From Acidimicrobiales bacterium (GTDB lineage Bacteria > Actinomycetota > Acidimicrobiia > Acidimicrobiales > GCA-2861595): a stretch of 64,000 bases of DNA. The stretch covers positions 1 to 64,000 of the forward strand of contig DATAIT010000098.1 in NCBI GenBank assembly GCA_036262515.1, written 5' to 3'. A program made the translations under genes and the position numbers. Below are positions 16,624 to 25,489 of the stretch, piece by piece (position 1 is the first letter of the stretch; each line of letters begins with the position of its first letter). The notes below the pieces were generated by a model. The model saw only the letters and a list, made by a program, of their open reading frames with translations. It searched no databases and was not told the origin of the DNA.

Positions 16624-16949
16624 CGGTCGGCCCTGCCGAAGCGGGCGAGCACGTTGCGCACGGCCTCGAGCGTCAGGAGGCCGCATACCGGCACCGCCAC
16701 GAAGAACACGACCTCGTCGAGCGGGATGCCCGGCAACACGTTCCACCCGGTGGTGTAGCGCGGGTTGAACCCCCAGTGGTCGCGGGCCACCGCGACCATG
16801 TCCCAGACCAGCAGCACGGCGGCGACGGGGAGGACGGCGGCGAGCAGGCGGCGGGGCTGGCGCCACACCCGCGCGCCGAGGAGGATCTCCAACGGAAGCG
16901 TCAGGAATAGGCACAGGGCCATGAGGATGAGGTACTGATAGCGGTTCAT
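16620..16949 (-). CDS. crtYc: Lycopene cyclase subunit CrtYc
   Basis: 109 aa with three membrane helices, first gene of the minus-strand crtYc-crtYd-crtZ operon. The signature GIPLDEVVFFVAVPVCGLL near residue 75 matches the CrtYc family (PLDE...FF). The start ATG lies at the CATG that also gives the first ATG of the divergent yjbQ-like gene, so the two start codons overlap by two bases. It acts with CrtYd in the membrane on lycopene made by CrtI. Confidence 0.9.
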   Translation of the reverse strand: MNRYQYLILMALCLFLTLPLEILLGARVWRQPRRLLAAVLPVAAVLLVWDMVAVARDHWGFNPRYTTGWNVLPGIPLDEVVFFVAVPVCGLLTLEAVRNVLARFGRADR

Positions 16950-17457
16950 GACGATCGATCCGGTTGTGACGGCGGGGACGGCGGCACCCGTGGTGCTGGG
17001 CGCGGGCGAACGCCTCATGCTACGTACCGAGTCCCCATTGCAGATGGTCGACATCACGGCCGAGGTGGCGGCCGCCGTGCTGCGCGCGGGGTTGGCCGAG
17101 GGCGTGGCCAGCGTCTTCTGCCCCCACACCTCGTGCGGGCTCGCCGTCACCGAGGCCGAGGACGGCCACCACCGCGATCTCGCCGCCGTGCTCGAGGAGC
17201 TTGCGCCGCAAGGCCGGGCATGGGACCACGACGACCTGACCACCCGTTGGCAGAACCTCGAACCCGACGAGCGGCGGAACGGCTGGAGCCATATCCGCCA
17301 CCTCCTGGCCACGTCGCCGTCGCTGGTGCTGCCCGTGCTCGACGGCGCCCTCGCCCTCGGGCGGTGGCAGGCCCTCTTCCTGGTGGAGCTCGACGGCCCG
17401 CGCGCCCAGCGCACCGTCGTCGTCCAGGCGTGGGGGCGGCCCGCCGGGTCCCTCTGA
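16948..17457 (+). CDS. yjbQ: YjbQ/UPF0047-family protein
   Basis: 169 aa in the frame from ATG 16948; most family members are about 135-140 aa, so the true start may be later (an ATG at 17017 would begin MLRTESPLQ). The conserved core is present: VDITAEVAAAV, FCPHTSCGLAVTEAED with the conserved HTS, a central WSHIRHLL and the C-terminal LDGP...VVVQAWG. The family forms trimers with a metal-like His cluster. Thiamine-phosphate-synthase-like activity has been reported for an E. coli member, though its role is unclear. The first ATG overlaps the divergent crtYc start. It is followed after 100 bases by dxs. Confidence 0.8.
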   Translation: MTIDPVVTAGTAAPVVLGAGERLMLRTESPLQMVDITAEVAAAVLRAGLAEGVASVFCPHTSCGLAVTEAEDGHHRDLAAVLEELAPQGRAWDHDDLTTRWQNLEPDERRNGWSHIRHLLATSPSLVLPVLDGALALGRWQALFLVELDGPRAQRTVVVQAWGRPAGSL

Positions 17458-17543
17458 CGACATCGGGACGGCGCGTGTGCACGCTTTCTCCACACGGCCT
17501 GCACGGGTCCTCCACCGAGTGCATGTACATCCGGGACCGGCAC

Positions 17544-17561
17544 TACGTTGGATTGCACATG
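17544..17561 (+). promoter_or_regulatory. Possible leaderless -10 for dxs
   Basis: TACGTT (17544-17549) ends nine bases before the dxs ATG at 17559, with no Shine-Dalgarno sequence between them. It fits the TANNNT pattern of other unit heads here, at the long end of the spacing. Confidence 0.35.
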
Positions 17562-19442
17562 GTGCTCGAGCGAGTCAACAGTCCGGCCGACCTCCGCCCG
17601 CTCAGCGCCGACGAGCTCACGATCCTGGCCGGGGAGATCCGCGAGTTCATCGTCCAGGCGGTGGCGGTCACGGGTGGCCACCTCGGCTCGAACCTGGGCG
17701 CCGTCGAGCTGACCCTCGCGTTGCACCGCGTGTTCGAGTCGCCGCGCGACGTCATCCTCTGGGACACGGGCCACCAGGCCTACGTCCACAAGATCGTCAC
17801 GGGCCGTCGGGACGCCTTCGCCACGCTGCGCCAGGCGCAGGGCCTGTCGGGGTATCCGTCACGCGCCGAGTCCGAGCACGACTGGGTCGAGAACAGCCAC
17901 GCCTCCACCATCTTGAGCTACGCGCACGGCATGGCCACCGCCGTTCACGACGCCGGCTCGAACCGCCGGGTGGTCGCGGTGATCGGCGACGGCTCGATGA
18001 CGGGCGGCATGGCGTTCGAGGGCCTCAACAACCTCGGGCACAGCGGCAGCCGGGTCGTCATCCTCCTCAACGACAACGGCCGCAGCTACGCCCCGACCGC
18101 CTCGCGCCTGGGCGAGAGCCTCACCAGGCTGCGGCTGCGCCCCGGATGGGTGCACCTGCGCGAGCGCATGGAGCAGCTGGTCCTGGAGATGCCGGCATTC
18201 GGCGGGCTGGCCTGGTCGAGCCTGAACGGCGCACGGGCCGCCGTGCGCGAGATGTTCGAGCCGTCGGTCTTCTTCGAGGACCTGGGTGTGCGGTACACCG
18301 GCCCCATCGACGGCCACGACATCGCGGGCGTGGAGGATGCCCTGCGCAAGGCGGCCGCCTACGACGGTCCCATCGTCGTGCACGTGCTCACCCAGAAGGG
18401 GCGGGGCTACCCGCCCGCCGAGGACGACACCGAGAAGTGCCTGCACGACACCCCCGTCTTCGACACGGCCACGGGACCGCCCAAGTGGGCACCCGCCGGC
18501 TACACCGAGGCGTTCGCCCGGGCCATGGTCGAGATCGGCGAGAGACACCCCCAGGTGCACGCGATCACCGCCGCCATGCCCGGGCCCACCGGGCTGATCC
18601 CGTTCCAGGAGCGCTTCCCGGACCGCTTCCACGACGTGGGCATCGCCGAGCAGCACGCCGTCACCGCTGCCGCCGGCATGGCCATGGGCGGCCTGCGCCC
18701 GGTGGTGGCCGTGTACTCGACGTTCTTCACCCGGGCCTTCGACCAGGCCAATCTCGACGTCGGCCTGCACCAGCTGCCCGTGGTCTTCGCCCTCGACCGG
18801 GCCGGCGTCACCGGCGACGACGGGCCCTCCCACCACGGCCTGCTCGACCTGGCCCTGTGCCTGCAGATCCCCGGCATGGCCGTGTTCGCTCCCTCCACCG
18901 CCCACGACGTGGGCGTGATGCTCCGCCTGGCCCTGGAGTCGGACGGCCCGGCCGTGGTCCGCTACCCCAAGGGCAAGGCCCGGCGGGTGGCCGCCGAACC
19001 CGAGCTCGGTCTGTGCGGCCGGCACCTCCGCACGGGCGACGGCGGCCTGTGCGTGCTCGCCGTCGGCTCCATGGTGGAGCCCGCACTCGCTGCCGCGGAC
19101 GAGCTGGCCGCCGGCGGGCTCGACGCCGGTGTCTGGGACGTGCGGGTGGTGCGGCCGCTGGACCCCGAGCTGGTTGCCGACGCCGCGTCGCACCGCGTGG
19201 TGGTCACGGTCGAGGACGGAACCCGGATCGGCGGCGCCGGCGCGTTCATCGCCGACGCCATCGCCGCCCACTGTGCCGACACCGGCGCGCCGGCTCCCCG
19301 GGTCGTGGTGCTCGGCACACCAGTGGCCTTCATCCCCCAGTCGCCGGCCGGCTGCATCCACGCCGCACTGGGCCTCGACGGCCCTGGCATCGCCCGCACG
19401 GCCCGAGCGGCGGTGGCTGCGCCGGCCGTCCCCTCCACCTGA
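17559..19442 (+). CDS. dxs: 1-deoxy-D-xylulose-5-phosphate synthase
   Basis: 627 aa thiamine-diphosphate enzyme that makes DXP from pyruvate and glyceraldehyde-3-phosphate, the first step of the MEP isoprenoid pathway. The N-terminal VTGGHLGSNLGAVELTLALH, the TPP-binding GDGSMTGG...NDNG pair near residues 142-172, and the GIAEQHAVTAAAGMA segment of the pyrimidine domain are all present. The C-terminal transketolase domain follows. The ATG at 17559 gives the normal family length. It supplies isoprenoid precursors for the nearby carotenoid and prenyl synthase genes. Other family transketolases are excluded by the full-length DXS pattern. Confidence 0.95.
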   Translation: MVLERVNSPADLRPLSADELTILAGEIREFIVQAVAVTGGHLGSNLGAVELTLALHRVFESPRDVILWDTGHQAYVHKIVTGRRDAFATLRQAQGLSGYPSRAESEHDWVENSHASTILSYAHGMATAVHDAGSNRRVVAVIGDGSMTGGMAFEGLNNLGHSGSRVVILLNDNGRSYAPTASRLGESLTRLRLRPGWVHLRERMEQLVLEMPAFGGLAWSSLNGARAAVREMFEPSVFFEDLGVRYTGPIDGHDIAGVEDALRKAAAYDGPIVVHVLTQKGRGYPPAEDDTEKCLHDTPVFDTATGPPKWAPAGYTEAFARAMVEIGERHPQVHAITAAMPGPTGLIPFQERFPDRFHDVGIAEQHAVTAAAGMAMGGLRPVVAVYSTFFTRAFDQANLDVGLHQLPVVFALDRAGVTGDDGPSHHGLLDLALCLQIPGMAVFAPSTAHDVGVMLRLALESDGPAVVRYPKGKARRVAAEPELGLCGRHLRTGDGGLCVLAVGSMVEPALAAADELAAGGLDAGVWDVRVVRPLDPELVADAASHRVVVTVEDGTRIGGAGAFIADAIAAHCADTGAPAPRVVVLGTPVAFIPQSPAGCIHAALGLDGPGIARTARAAVAAPAVPST

Positions 19443-19494
19443 GGGACCGCCACGGGGTGGTCGGCGCTCGGCCAGCGAGCCGACCGGCCCTCAG
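19439..19494. terminator. Nested hairpins between dxs and the subtilase gene
   Basis: CTGAGGG (19439-19445, containing the dxs TGA) pairs with CCCTCAG (19488-19494, containing the protease stop). Inside lies GGTCGGC (19459-19465) pairing with GCCGACC (19479-19485). It is a likely two-way terminator for convergent genes. Confidence 0.5.
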
Positions 19495-22034
19495 CTTGCG
19501 AAGCGACCGATCCCCAGGGTGACGCCCGAGTCGGCGTAGGCGCCGCCCAAGAACAGGCGCATCGTGGCCGTGTAGGCGCCGGAGAAGCGCAGACGCAGCC
19601 GAAGCGTCGACCCGTCGACCACGGTCGTCGGGGGCACGTCGAAGGTGTACTCGGCACGGGTCGGCTCCGCGCCGACCTCGTCGTGACCGTCGATCAGTCG
19701 CTCGACCTGGCCCGACGCCACCGGGACCGTCCGCCCGGCCCCGTCGACCGCCTCCAGCGTGTAGCTGATCCGCGACGCAGCCACAGCCGACCAGACGGCC
19801 GCCGCCGGGTCCGCCAGCCACAGGGTCATCGAGGCGGGGCCGCCGAGCGTCACTGCGTGCGGCAGCGGCGGCGAGGTGAACTCGGCGGGGGTGTCGGCCA
19901 CGTGGGTCACCGGATAGCCGACCAGTCCGGTGGAACAGCCCTCGACCGTCTTGGCGGGACCCATGAGACCGACCGGCGCGCCGGGCGCCAGCGTGCACCC
20001 CTCGGGTGACGGCACGGCCAGCGGGATCGGGAGCGGCACGGGCAGTGCACCGGCCAGCGGGGCTGACGCCGAGTCGTCCAATGTCTGGAAGTACAGCGTC
20101 TGCTCGGATTCGCGGACGAAGCGCGGCTCGGAGGGCGTCCGGGCGGCGGCCGCGTTGGGCACGACCTGGGCGACGGCCACGGTCACCGTGTTGCCGATGA
20201 GGGCGTCGGTGTCGGCCGCCCCGACGACGCCCTTCACCGTCGCCGTCCACCGGCCGAACGCCACATCGCCCGCCGCGGCCACGTCGACGAACACCGAGGA
20301 GACCCCGGCCGCCGGCGACGCCGTGCTGGTACCCAGCACGCGGCCGCTGGCGTCGGAGAGTGTGATCTGCCAGTCGAACGGGTTGGCGCCCACCAGCCCG
20401 AGGCTCGGGTAGGTGGCCACCGCCTTCACCCCGCTCGTGCCCGGGGGGACGTTGAGCTCGAAGGAGCGGGTGTCCGACCCGCCCACGGTCACCGGCAGCG
20501 GGTTGAACGACCACAGGTCGGTCGAGCGGACGCCGAACGGGCGGGCGCCGAGCACCCGTGCATCGGCCTCGCCCTGCAACCGGTCGAGCAGGGCCTGGGT
20601 GAAGTCAGCCCTGCGGACCAGGGCCACCGCCGCCGCCCCGTCGATGAAGCCGTAGCCGTTCTGCCAGAACGCGGCATCGCCGACGGGCCCGGCCGTCACC
20701 TGGAGCACCTGTTGCACCTGGTCGGGCGTGAGCGAGGGCCGGGCCTGGAGCAGCACGGCGGCCATGCCGGACACGTGGGGCGACGACATGCTGGTGCCCG
20801 ACAAGGTGGCGGTGCCGCCGGGGAGGGCCGGTGAGAGAACCCCGATCCCGGTCGGCGTTCCGGACGAGACGATGTCGGACCCCGGGGCGGTCACGTCGGG
20901 GTGGTAGATGCCGATGCGGTCGCCGTCGAAGTGCAGGTGGCGATCCGTCGGGACGTCGGCGGGCAGCGAGTTGTCGTTCTCGTAGCCGCCCGACGTGAAC
21001 GGGGATCGCTCCTTCGACGTCGTCGCCGATGCCGCCGAGATGACCCACGGGGCGACCGAGTACGGGTTGATGGTGCCCTCCTCCCCGTCGTTGCCGGCCG
21101 AGAAGACCACCACGATGCCGGCGTCGTGGAGGGCCCGGCTGGCCACGTTGATCGGGTGGCGGGGATCGAACATGCGGCCCGCCGAGCCCCAGGAGTTGTT
21201 GACGACCCGGATGCCCCAGGCGTCCTTGTGGGCGAGGATGTCGTCGAAGGCGGCCAGCACCGTGAATATCGAGATCGCCTCGCCCGAGCCGTACCCGATG
21301 ATGCTGGCGTCGGGCGCCACCCCGACCTGGTCGGGGCTCGTGTGGGCATCGGCTGCGACGATCCCCGACACGTGGGTGCCGTGGCCGGACGTGGTGTCAC
21401 TGTTGTTGTACGGCAGGGTGTCCACCGGTACCACCAGGGTGCCAGGCGGCTCGGACGGCAGGTGCTTGCCGCCCAGGACGTCGAGGTGTTCCGGGCCGAT
21501 CAGCTTGAGGTTGTGGGTCACGTGGTCGGCCAGGTCGGGATGCGTTGCGTCCACGCCGGTGTCGACGATGGCCACGCCGACGCCCTTGCCGGTGAGACCC
21601 TCCGTCCGGAGTGCGTCGACCCGGATGGCCGCCGTCGACCCGGCCGAGAAGTACGACAACCGCTGGTCCGGGTAGACGTCTGCGGCCAGACCCTTGCCGA
21701 CCGCCGCCTGCAGCTGCGCCCTGGTGCCCGACACGAGCGCGAGAGGGAGGTTGTGGAGCGGGACGACGTCCAACCCCAGGGCGCCGAGCGGGCCCTGCGA
21801 CCGGGCGGCTCGAGCGGCACCCGAGCGGCCGAAGGTGGCGACGGCGAACAGCTGGTCGGTGGCGGCGGCGGGCACGGCGGCCAGCGCCGCCAGTCCGCGG
21901 TGCACGTCGACGGTCGGCGTCGACGGCGCCGGCGCGGCGGCCCGGCGCACGCCCACCGTGGCCACCGCGGTGCCGAGGGTGCACGAGATGAGCGCGGCAA
22001 GGACCGCGATGATCACACGTTGAGCACGACGCAT
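19491..22034 (-). CDS. Secreted subtilisin-like serine peptidase (S8)
   Basis: 847 aa. A signal peptide covers about residues 1-32 (hydrophobic VIIAVLAALISCTLGTAVA). A prodomain-like region follows, and then the S8 catalytic domain with Asp158 (IVDTGVDATHPDL), His218 (SGHGTHVSGIVA) and Ser415 (GTSMSSPHVSGMA); the oxyanion Asn lies in VVFSAGNDG. The last 350 residues form beta-rich accessory domains, with no sortase signal or C-terminal membrane helix seen. I start at ATG 22034, with AGGTGG just upstream; a GTG five codons earlier is less well placed. It is an exported general or specific protease; the substrate is unknown. Confidence 0.92.
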   Translation of the reverse strand: MRRAQRVIIAVLAALISCTLGTAVATVGVRRAAAPAPSTPTVDVHRGLAALAAVPAAATDQLFAVATFGRSGAARAARSQGPLGALGLDVVPLHNLPLALVSGTRAQLQAAVGKGLAADVYPDQRLSYFSAGSTAAIRVDALRTEGLTGKGVGVAIVDTGVDATHPDLADHVTHNLKLIGPEHLDVLGGKHLPSEPPGTLVVPVDTLPYNNSDTTSGHGTHVSGIVAADAHTSPDQVGVAPDASIIGYGSGEAISIFTVLAAFDDILAHKDAWGIRVVNNSWGSAGRMFDPRHPINVASRALHDAGIVVVFSAGNDGEEGTINPYSVAPWVISAASATTSKERSPFTSGGYENDNSLPADVPTDRHLHFDGDRIGIYHPDVTAPGSDIVSSGTPTGIGVLSPALPGGTATLSGTSMSSPHVSGMAAVLLQARPSLTPDQVQQVLQVTAGPVGDAAFWQNGYGFIDGAAAVALVRRADFTQALLDRLQGEADARVLGARPFGVRSTDLWSFNPLPVTVGGSDTRSFELNVPPGTSGVKAVATYPSLGLVGANPFDWQITLSDASGRVLGTSTASPAAGVSSVFVDVAAAGDVAFGRWTATVKGVVGAADTDALIGNTVTVAVAQVVPNAAAARTPSEPRFVRESEQTLYFQTLDDSASAPLAGALPVPLPIPLAVPSPEGCTLAPGAPVGLMGPAKTVEGCSTGLVGYPVTHVADTPAEFTSPPLPHAVTLGGPASMTLWLADPAAAVWSAVAASRISYTLEAVDGAGRTVPVASGQVERLIDGHDEVGAEPTRAEYTFDVPPTTVVDGSTLRLRLRFSGAYTATMRLFLGGAYADSGVTLGIGRFAS

Positions 22035-22095
22035 CCATCCACCTTCCACCTGGGGCCAGCGAGGGCCCTGTGGCGGAGGGTACCTGAGGTCCGCG

Positions 22096-22833
22096 TTACG
22101 GCAAAGGGGGGCTTTCGTCCCACATGGGGACCATCCGGACGGCCGGCTCGACCGATTCCACCAGCTCGGGACCGTCGTTGCGGACGCTGTTGACCGCCGG
22201 CCCCACCGGCACGACCTCGAGGAGCTCGTCCGCGCACGGGCGCAGGAGGGCGCTCAGGGCGTCCACGTCGGTGACGGACGGATCCAGCCAGCGATCCCAC
22301 GCCTGCGGTGGGAGCACCACCGGCATCCGGTCGTGCAGCGCCGCCATGACCCGGTTCGGCGCGGTCGTGAGCACGGTGCACGTTCGCAGGCGCTCGGCTC
22401 CGGCGTCCCGCCGGTCCATCCACACGTCCCACAGCCCCGCCATGGCCAGCGGCGCGCCGTCCCGGGAGCGGATCAGGTAGGGCTGCTTGGGGCCGTTCGC
22501 CCCGCTAGCCCGCCACTCGTAGAAGCCGTCGGCGGGCACGATGCACCGGCGTTGCTGAAGCATCCGCCGGAACCCCGGTCGCTCGACGAGCGTCTCCGAC
22601 CGCAGGTTCACCATGCGCCGTCCCGGCGACGGGGTGTCGGCCCAGCTCGGCACGAGACCCCACGACAGCGTCCGGAGGCGCCGGGTCCGCCCGACGCCGG
22701 CGATGGCGACGACCGGGTCGCTCGGCGCCACGTTGAAGCGGGGTGCCTGCTCCTCGTCCAGCCGCACGTCGGCGGCGAGGAACCGCTCGGCCAGCACCGA
22801 CACGGGCGTCGACGAGACGAAACGACCGCACAT
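22096..22833 (-). CDS. yedK: YedK/HMCES-family abasic-site DNA-protein crosslinker
   Basis: 245 aa SRAP-domain protein. The family uses Cys2, exposed after Met removal, to form a thiazolidine crosslink with abasic sites in single-stranded DNA, protecting replication forks. The protein begins MCGRF with Cys2 present, and the Asn (RFNVAPSD), Glu (ADGFYEW) and His (LHDRMPVVL) active-site residues are all visible. MVNLRSET replaces the more common INARAET. The ATG has TACCGT ending seven bases upstream, so the transcript is probably leaderless, which fits the need for an exact MCG N-terminus. Confidence 0.95.
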   Translation of the reverse strand: MCGRFVSSTPVSVLAERFLAADVRLDEEQAPRFNVAPSDPVVAIAGVGRTRRLRTLSWGLVPSWADTPSPGRRMVNLRSETLVERPGFRRMLQQRRCIVPADGFYEWRASGANGPKQPYLIRSRDGAPLAMAGLWDVWMDRRDAGAERLRTCTVLTTAPNRVMAALHDRMPVVLPPQAWDRWLDPSVTDVDALSALLRPCADELLEVVPVGPAVNSVRNDGPELVESVEPAVRMVPMWDESPPLP

Positions 22834-22846
22834 CGTCCCGACGGTA
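22834..22846 (-). promoter_or_regulatory. Leaderless -10 element for yedK
   Basis: Minus-strand TACCGT (22846-22841) ends seven bases before the ATG at 22833. No ribosome binding site is present. Confidence 0.5.
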
Positions 22847-22892
22847 TCCGCCCCTGGGCGACCAGCGCATGGACCGGGGCTCCTGGGAGCGT

Positions 22893-22910
22893 TAACCTGC
22901 CGGACACTTG
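22893..22910 (+). promoter_or_regulatory. Leaderless -10 element for the ABC1 kinase gene
   Basis: TAACCT (22893-22898) ends nine bases before the TTG at 22908. This supports the unusual TTG start. Confidence 0.4.
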
Positions 22911-24461
22911 AGCGGCACCCCCCGAGCCCGGAGCAGCCCGATCGAACGCAACCTCCCTCCCGACCCTGTCGCGGCGACGGTGAACCAGAAGTCGGTCCGC
23001 CGCCTCGGACCTCGGGAGTTCATCCGACTCCAGCGGATGACGTACGTGCTCGTCCGCCACCTCCTCCCCGGGCTGCTCCGGAAGAAGAACCGCACGGCGG
23101 AGATGCTGGCGCCCCGGCTGTACCGGGTCGTCACCTCGCTGGGCCCTCCCCTGGTGAAGCTCAGCCAGGTGGTGTCCTCGAGCCCCGGGCTGTTCCCCGC
23201 GCCCATCTCCCACCAGTTGCGCGACCTGCTGGACGCCGCCCCACCCGAGAAGTGGGAGCACATGGAGAACGTCCTCGAGAAGGGGCTGGGCGGGTCCTCC
23301 GACCAGTTCTTCTCGAAGATCGACCCCGATCCGCTGGCTGCTGCGTCCATCGCCCAGGTGCACGCCGCCACCCTCCGGGACGGGACCGAGGTGGTGGTCA
23401 AGATCCGCCGGCCCGGCGTGGAGAAGAAGTTCCTCCGCGATCTGCGGCTGCTGCGGGTCACCGCCCGGCTGGCCCAGCGCTTCTCGAAGTCGGCGAGGGT
23501 GCTCAACCCCGTGGCCATCGTCGACGACGTGGTCACCACCTTGGGCCAGGAGCTCGACTTCGGTCGTGAGGCGGCCTCGATGGAGCGATTCGAGGCGAAC
23601 CTGCGCTCCTTCGGGTCCAACGACGCCATCCGGGTGCCGGCCGTCCACCATGCGTACTGCGGCCACGGCGTGCTCACCATGGAGCGCATCGACGGCATCA
23701 AGGTCGACGACCTGCCCAGCCTCCTGGAGACCGGCTTCGACCTGTTCAACCTGCTGCGGGCAGGTGTCCGGGCGTGGATCGAGGCGGCCTGCGAGCACGG
23801 GTTCTTCCACGGCGACGTGCACGCCGGCAACCTCATGGTCGACCGCGACGGCAAGGTCGTCTTCCTCGACTTCGGCATCATGGGCCAGCTGGACGACGTC
23901 ACCCGCGACCTGGTGCGACGGGGCGTCGTGGCCATGCTGCACCGGCAGGACTTCGGCGAGGTCACCCGCTGCCTGGCCGAGCTGGGCTGCCACCTCGGGC
24001 ACCGCACCGACCACGAGCGGGCGGCGGCTGCCATCTCCCGCCTGGTGACACCCTGGCTGTCCAAGCCCATCGCCGAGATCGACTACCTCGAGATCTTCGG
24101 CCAGGCCGTGCGGGCGGCGAGGCCCAAGGGCGTGCAGCTGCCCCGCTCGCTGGTGCTGCTCGGCAAGCAGGTCCTGTACTTCGAGCGCTACGCCGTGCTG
24201 GTGGCGCCCGACTACGACATCCTCGCCGACACGTGGCTCATCGAGTTCATGATCGACGGCTACCAGCCGCCGTCGAGCGGCGGGCCGGATGCCGGGTCCG
24301 CCTCGAGCGCCGTTGACGTGCCCAACGGCACCGGGGCCGGGGTTCCCGTCGCCGAGGGCGGGCCGCGCCCGGCGGATGACCCGTCGCCTTCCCGTCGTGG
24401 CGGCGTCGCCGTGGGCGCCAACGGCACGCGCCGGCGGAGGAAGCGACCCGCCGTCGACTGA
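22908..24461 (+). CDS. ABC1/UbiB-family atypical kinase
   Basis: 517 aa. UbiB/ADCK proteins are atypical kinase-like ATPases linked to isoprenoid quinone and lipid homeostasis. Seen here: the alanine-rich loop AAASIAQVHAA, the VVVKIRRPGV lysine segment, and catalytic blocks FFHGDVHAGNL and VVFLDFGIMG. The family's N-terminal KxGQ motif reads KLSQ (LVKLSQVVSSSPGLF), so its Gly is Ser. The C-terminal 60 residues are low-complexity and basic (RRRRKRPAV). No C-terminal membrane helix is evident. The TTG start is supported by a -10 hexamer at 22893; later in-frame GTGs are possible. It may support quinone function for the respiratory chain encoded downstream (inference). Confidence 0.87.
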   Translation: MSGTPRARSSPIERNLPPDPVAATVNQKSVRRLGPREFIRLQRMTYVLVRHLLPGLLRKKNRTAEMLAPRLYRVVTSLGPPLVKLSQVVSSSPGLFPAPISHQLRDLLDAAPPEKWEHMENVLEKGLGGSSDQFFSKIDPDPLAAASIAQVHAATLRDGTEVVVKIRRPGVEKKFLRDLRLLRVTARLAQRFSKSARVLNPVAIVDDVVTTLGQELDFGREAASMERFEANLRSFGSNDAIRVPAVHHAYCGHGVLTMERIDGIKVDDLPSLLETGFDLFNLLRAGVRAWIEAACEHGFFHGDVHAGNLMVDRDGKVVFLDFGIMGQLDDVTRDLVRRGVVAMLHRQDFGEVTRCLAELGCHLGHRTDHERAAAAISRLVTPWLSKPIAEIDYLEIFGQAVRAARPKGVQLPRSLVLLGKQVLYFERYAVLVAPDYDILADTWLIEFMIDGYQPPSSGGPDAGSASSAVDVPNGTGAGVPVAEGGPRPADDPSPSRRGGVAVGANGTRRRRKRPAVD

Positions 24462-24512
24462 GACGGCGACGCGTACAGACGTGCAGCACAGGCCCGTAAC
24501 CGGAGGTGGGAC

Positions 24513-25475
24513 GTGAGGGACAAGCAGGTGACAATCCAGCGCGAGTTCGGCGTCGGCAACGGCCAGCGGCCGATCATGCTGGCGATCGCGGGCGACAGCG
24601 GCACCGGGAAGACCACCATCACGGCCGGCCTGGTGAAGGCGCTGGGCGCCGAGCGGATGACGTCGGTGGGGGCCGACGACTACCACCGCTACGACCGCGA
24701 GGAGCGCAAGGAGCTCCCGTTCACGCCGTTGCACCCGGACTGCAACTACATCGACATCATGGAGCAGCACCTCCACCACCTGTCGCTCGGCCACCCCATC
24801 CTCAAGCCCGTGTACAACCACGACACCGGCACGCTCGACCGTCCCGAGTACGTCGAGCCGCGCGAGTTCGTCATCGTCGAAGGCCTCCTCCCGCTGCACA
24901 CCAAGGTGTCCCGGGCCTGCTTCGACATCACCGTCTTCCTCGAGCCGCCCGAGGACATACGCATCAAGTGGAAGCTCGACCGGGACACCAAGAAGCGGGG
25001 CTACACCGAGGATCAGGTCCGCAAGGAGCTGGAGAAGCGTGAGCCGGAGTCGTCGGAGTTCATCCGCCCGCAGCGGACCAACGCCGACATCGTGGTTCGC
25101 TTCTCGCCCATCGAGGAGCGGGGCGAGACACCCGACGACCCGCTCAGCGCGTACCTCCTCCTGCGGCCCACGATCAGCCACCCCGACCTGTCCTCGATCC
25201 TGAGCGACGACGTGCGCAGCGCCATGCACCTCAAGCTCCGGCGGGATGCCGACGGCAAGCCCGTCGACTCCGTGCACATCCACTCCTACGCCAAGCGTGA
25301 GGAGACCCGACAGGTGGAGGAGGCCATCTGGGCGGAGCTCGGCGTGGACGAGCCGGTCCCCGAGGCGCTCGGCATGATCGACCCCGAGACGCGCGACGAA
25401 CCCCTCGCCCTCACCCAGCTGATCCTGCTCTACCACCTGATCCAGGCGAGGACGGCCGTCGACGCCAAGGGCTGA
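24513..25475 (+). CDS. Phosphoribulokinase/uridine kinase-family protein
   Basis: 320 aa P-loop kinase. Walker A reads GDSGTGKTT near residue 30, and the conserved DDYHRYDREERK follows, as in phosphoribulokinases; NYIDIMEQHL, PVYNHDTGTLD and the VIVEGLLPLH Walker B-like segment fit the PRK family. A strong GGAGG lies 6 bases before the GTG start. True phosphoribulokinase makes ribulose-1,5-bisphosphate for the Calvin cycle, but no RuBisCO gene lies in this window, and PRK-like proteins of unknown substrate are common in actinobacteria. It lies 51 bases downstream of the ABC1 gene, possibly in one operon. Confidence 0.85.
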   Translation: MRDKQVTIQREFGVGNGQRPIMLAIAGDSGTGKTTITAGLVKALGAERMTSVGADDYHRYDREERKELPFTPLHPDCNYIDIMEQHLHHLSLGHPILKPVYNHDTGTLDRPEYVEPREFVIVEGLLPLHTKVSRACFDITVFLEPPEDIRIKWKLDRDTKKRGYTEDQVRKELEKREPESSEFIRPQRTNADIVVRFSPIEERGETPDDPLSAYLLLRPTISHPDLSSILSDDVRSAMHLKLRRDADGKPVDSVHIHSYAKREETRQVEEAIWAELGVDEPVPEALGMIDPETRDEPLALTQLILLYHLIQARTAVDAKG

Positions 25476-25489
25476 CCGGCCACCCAGCT

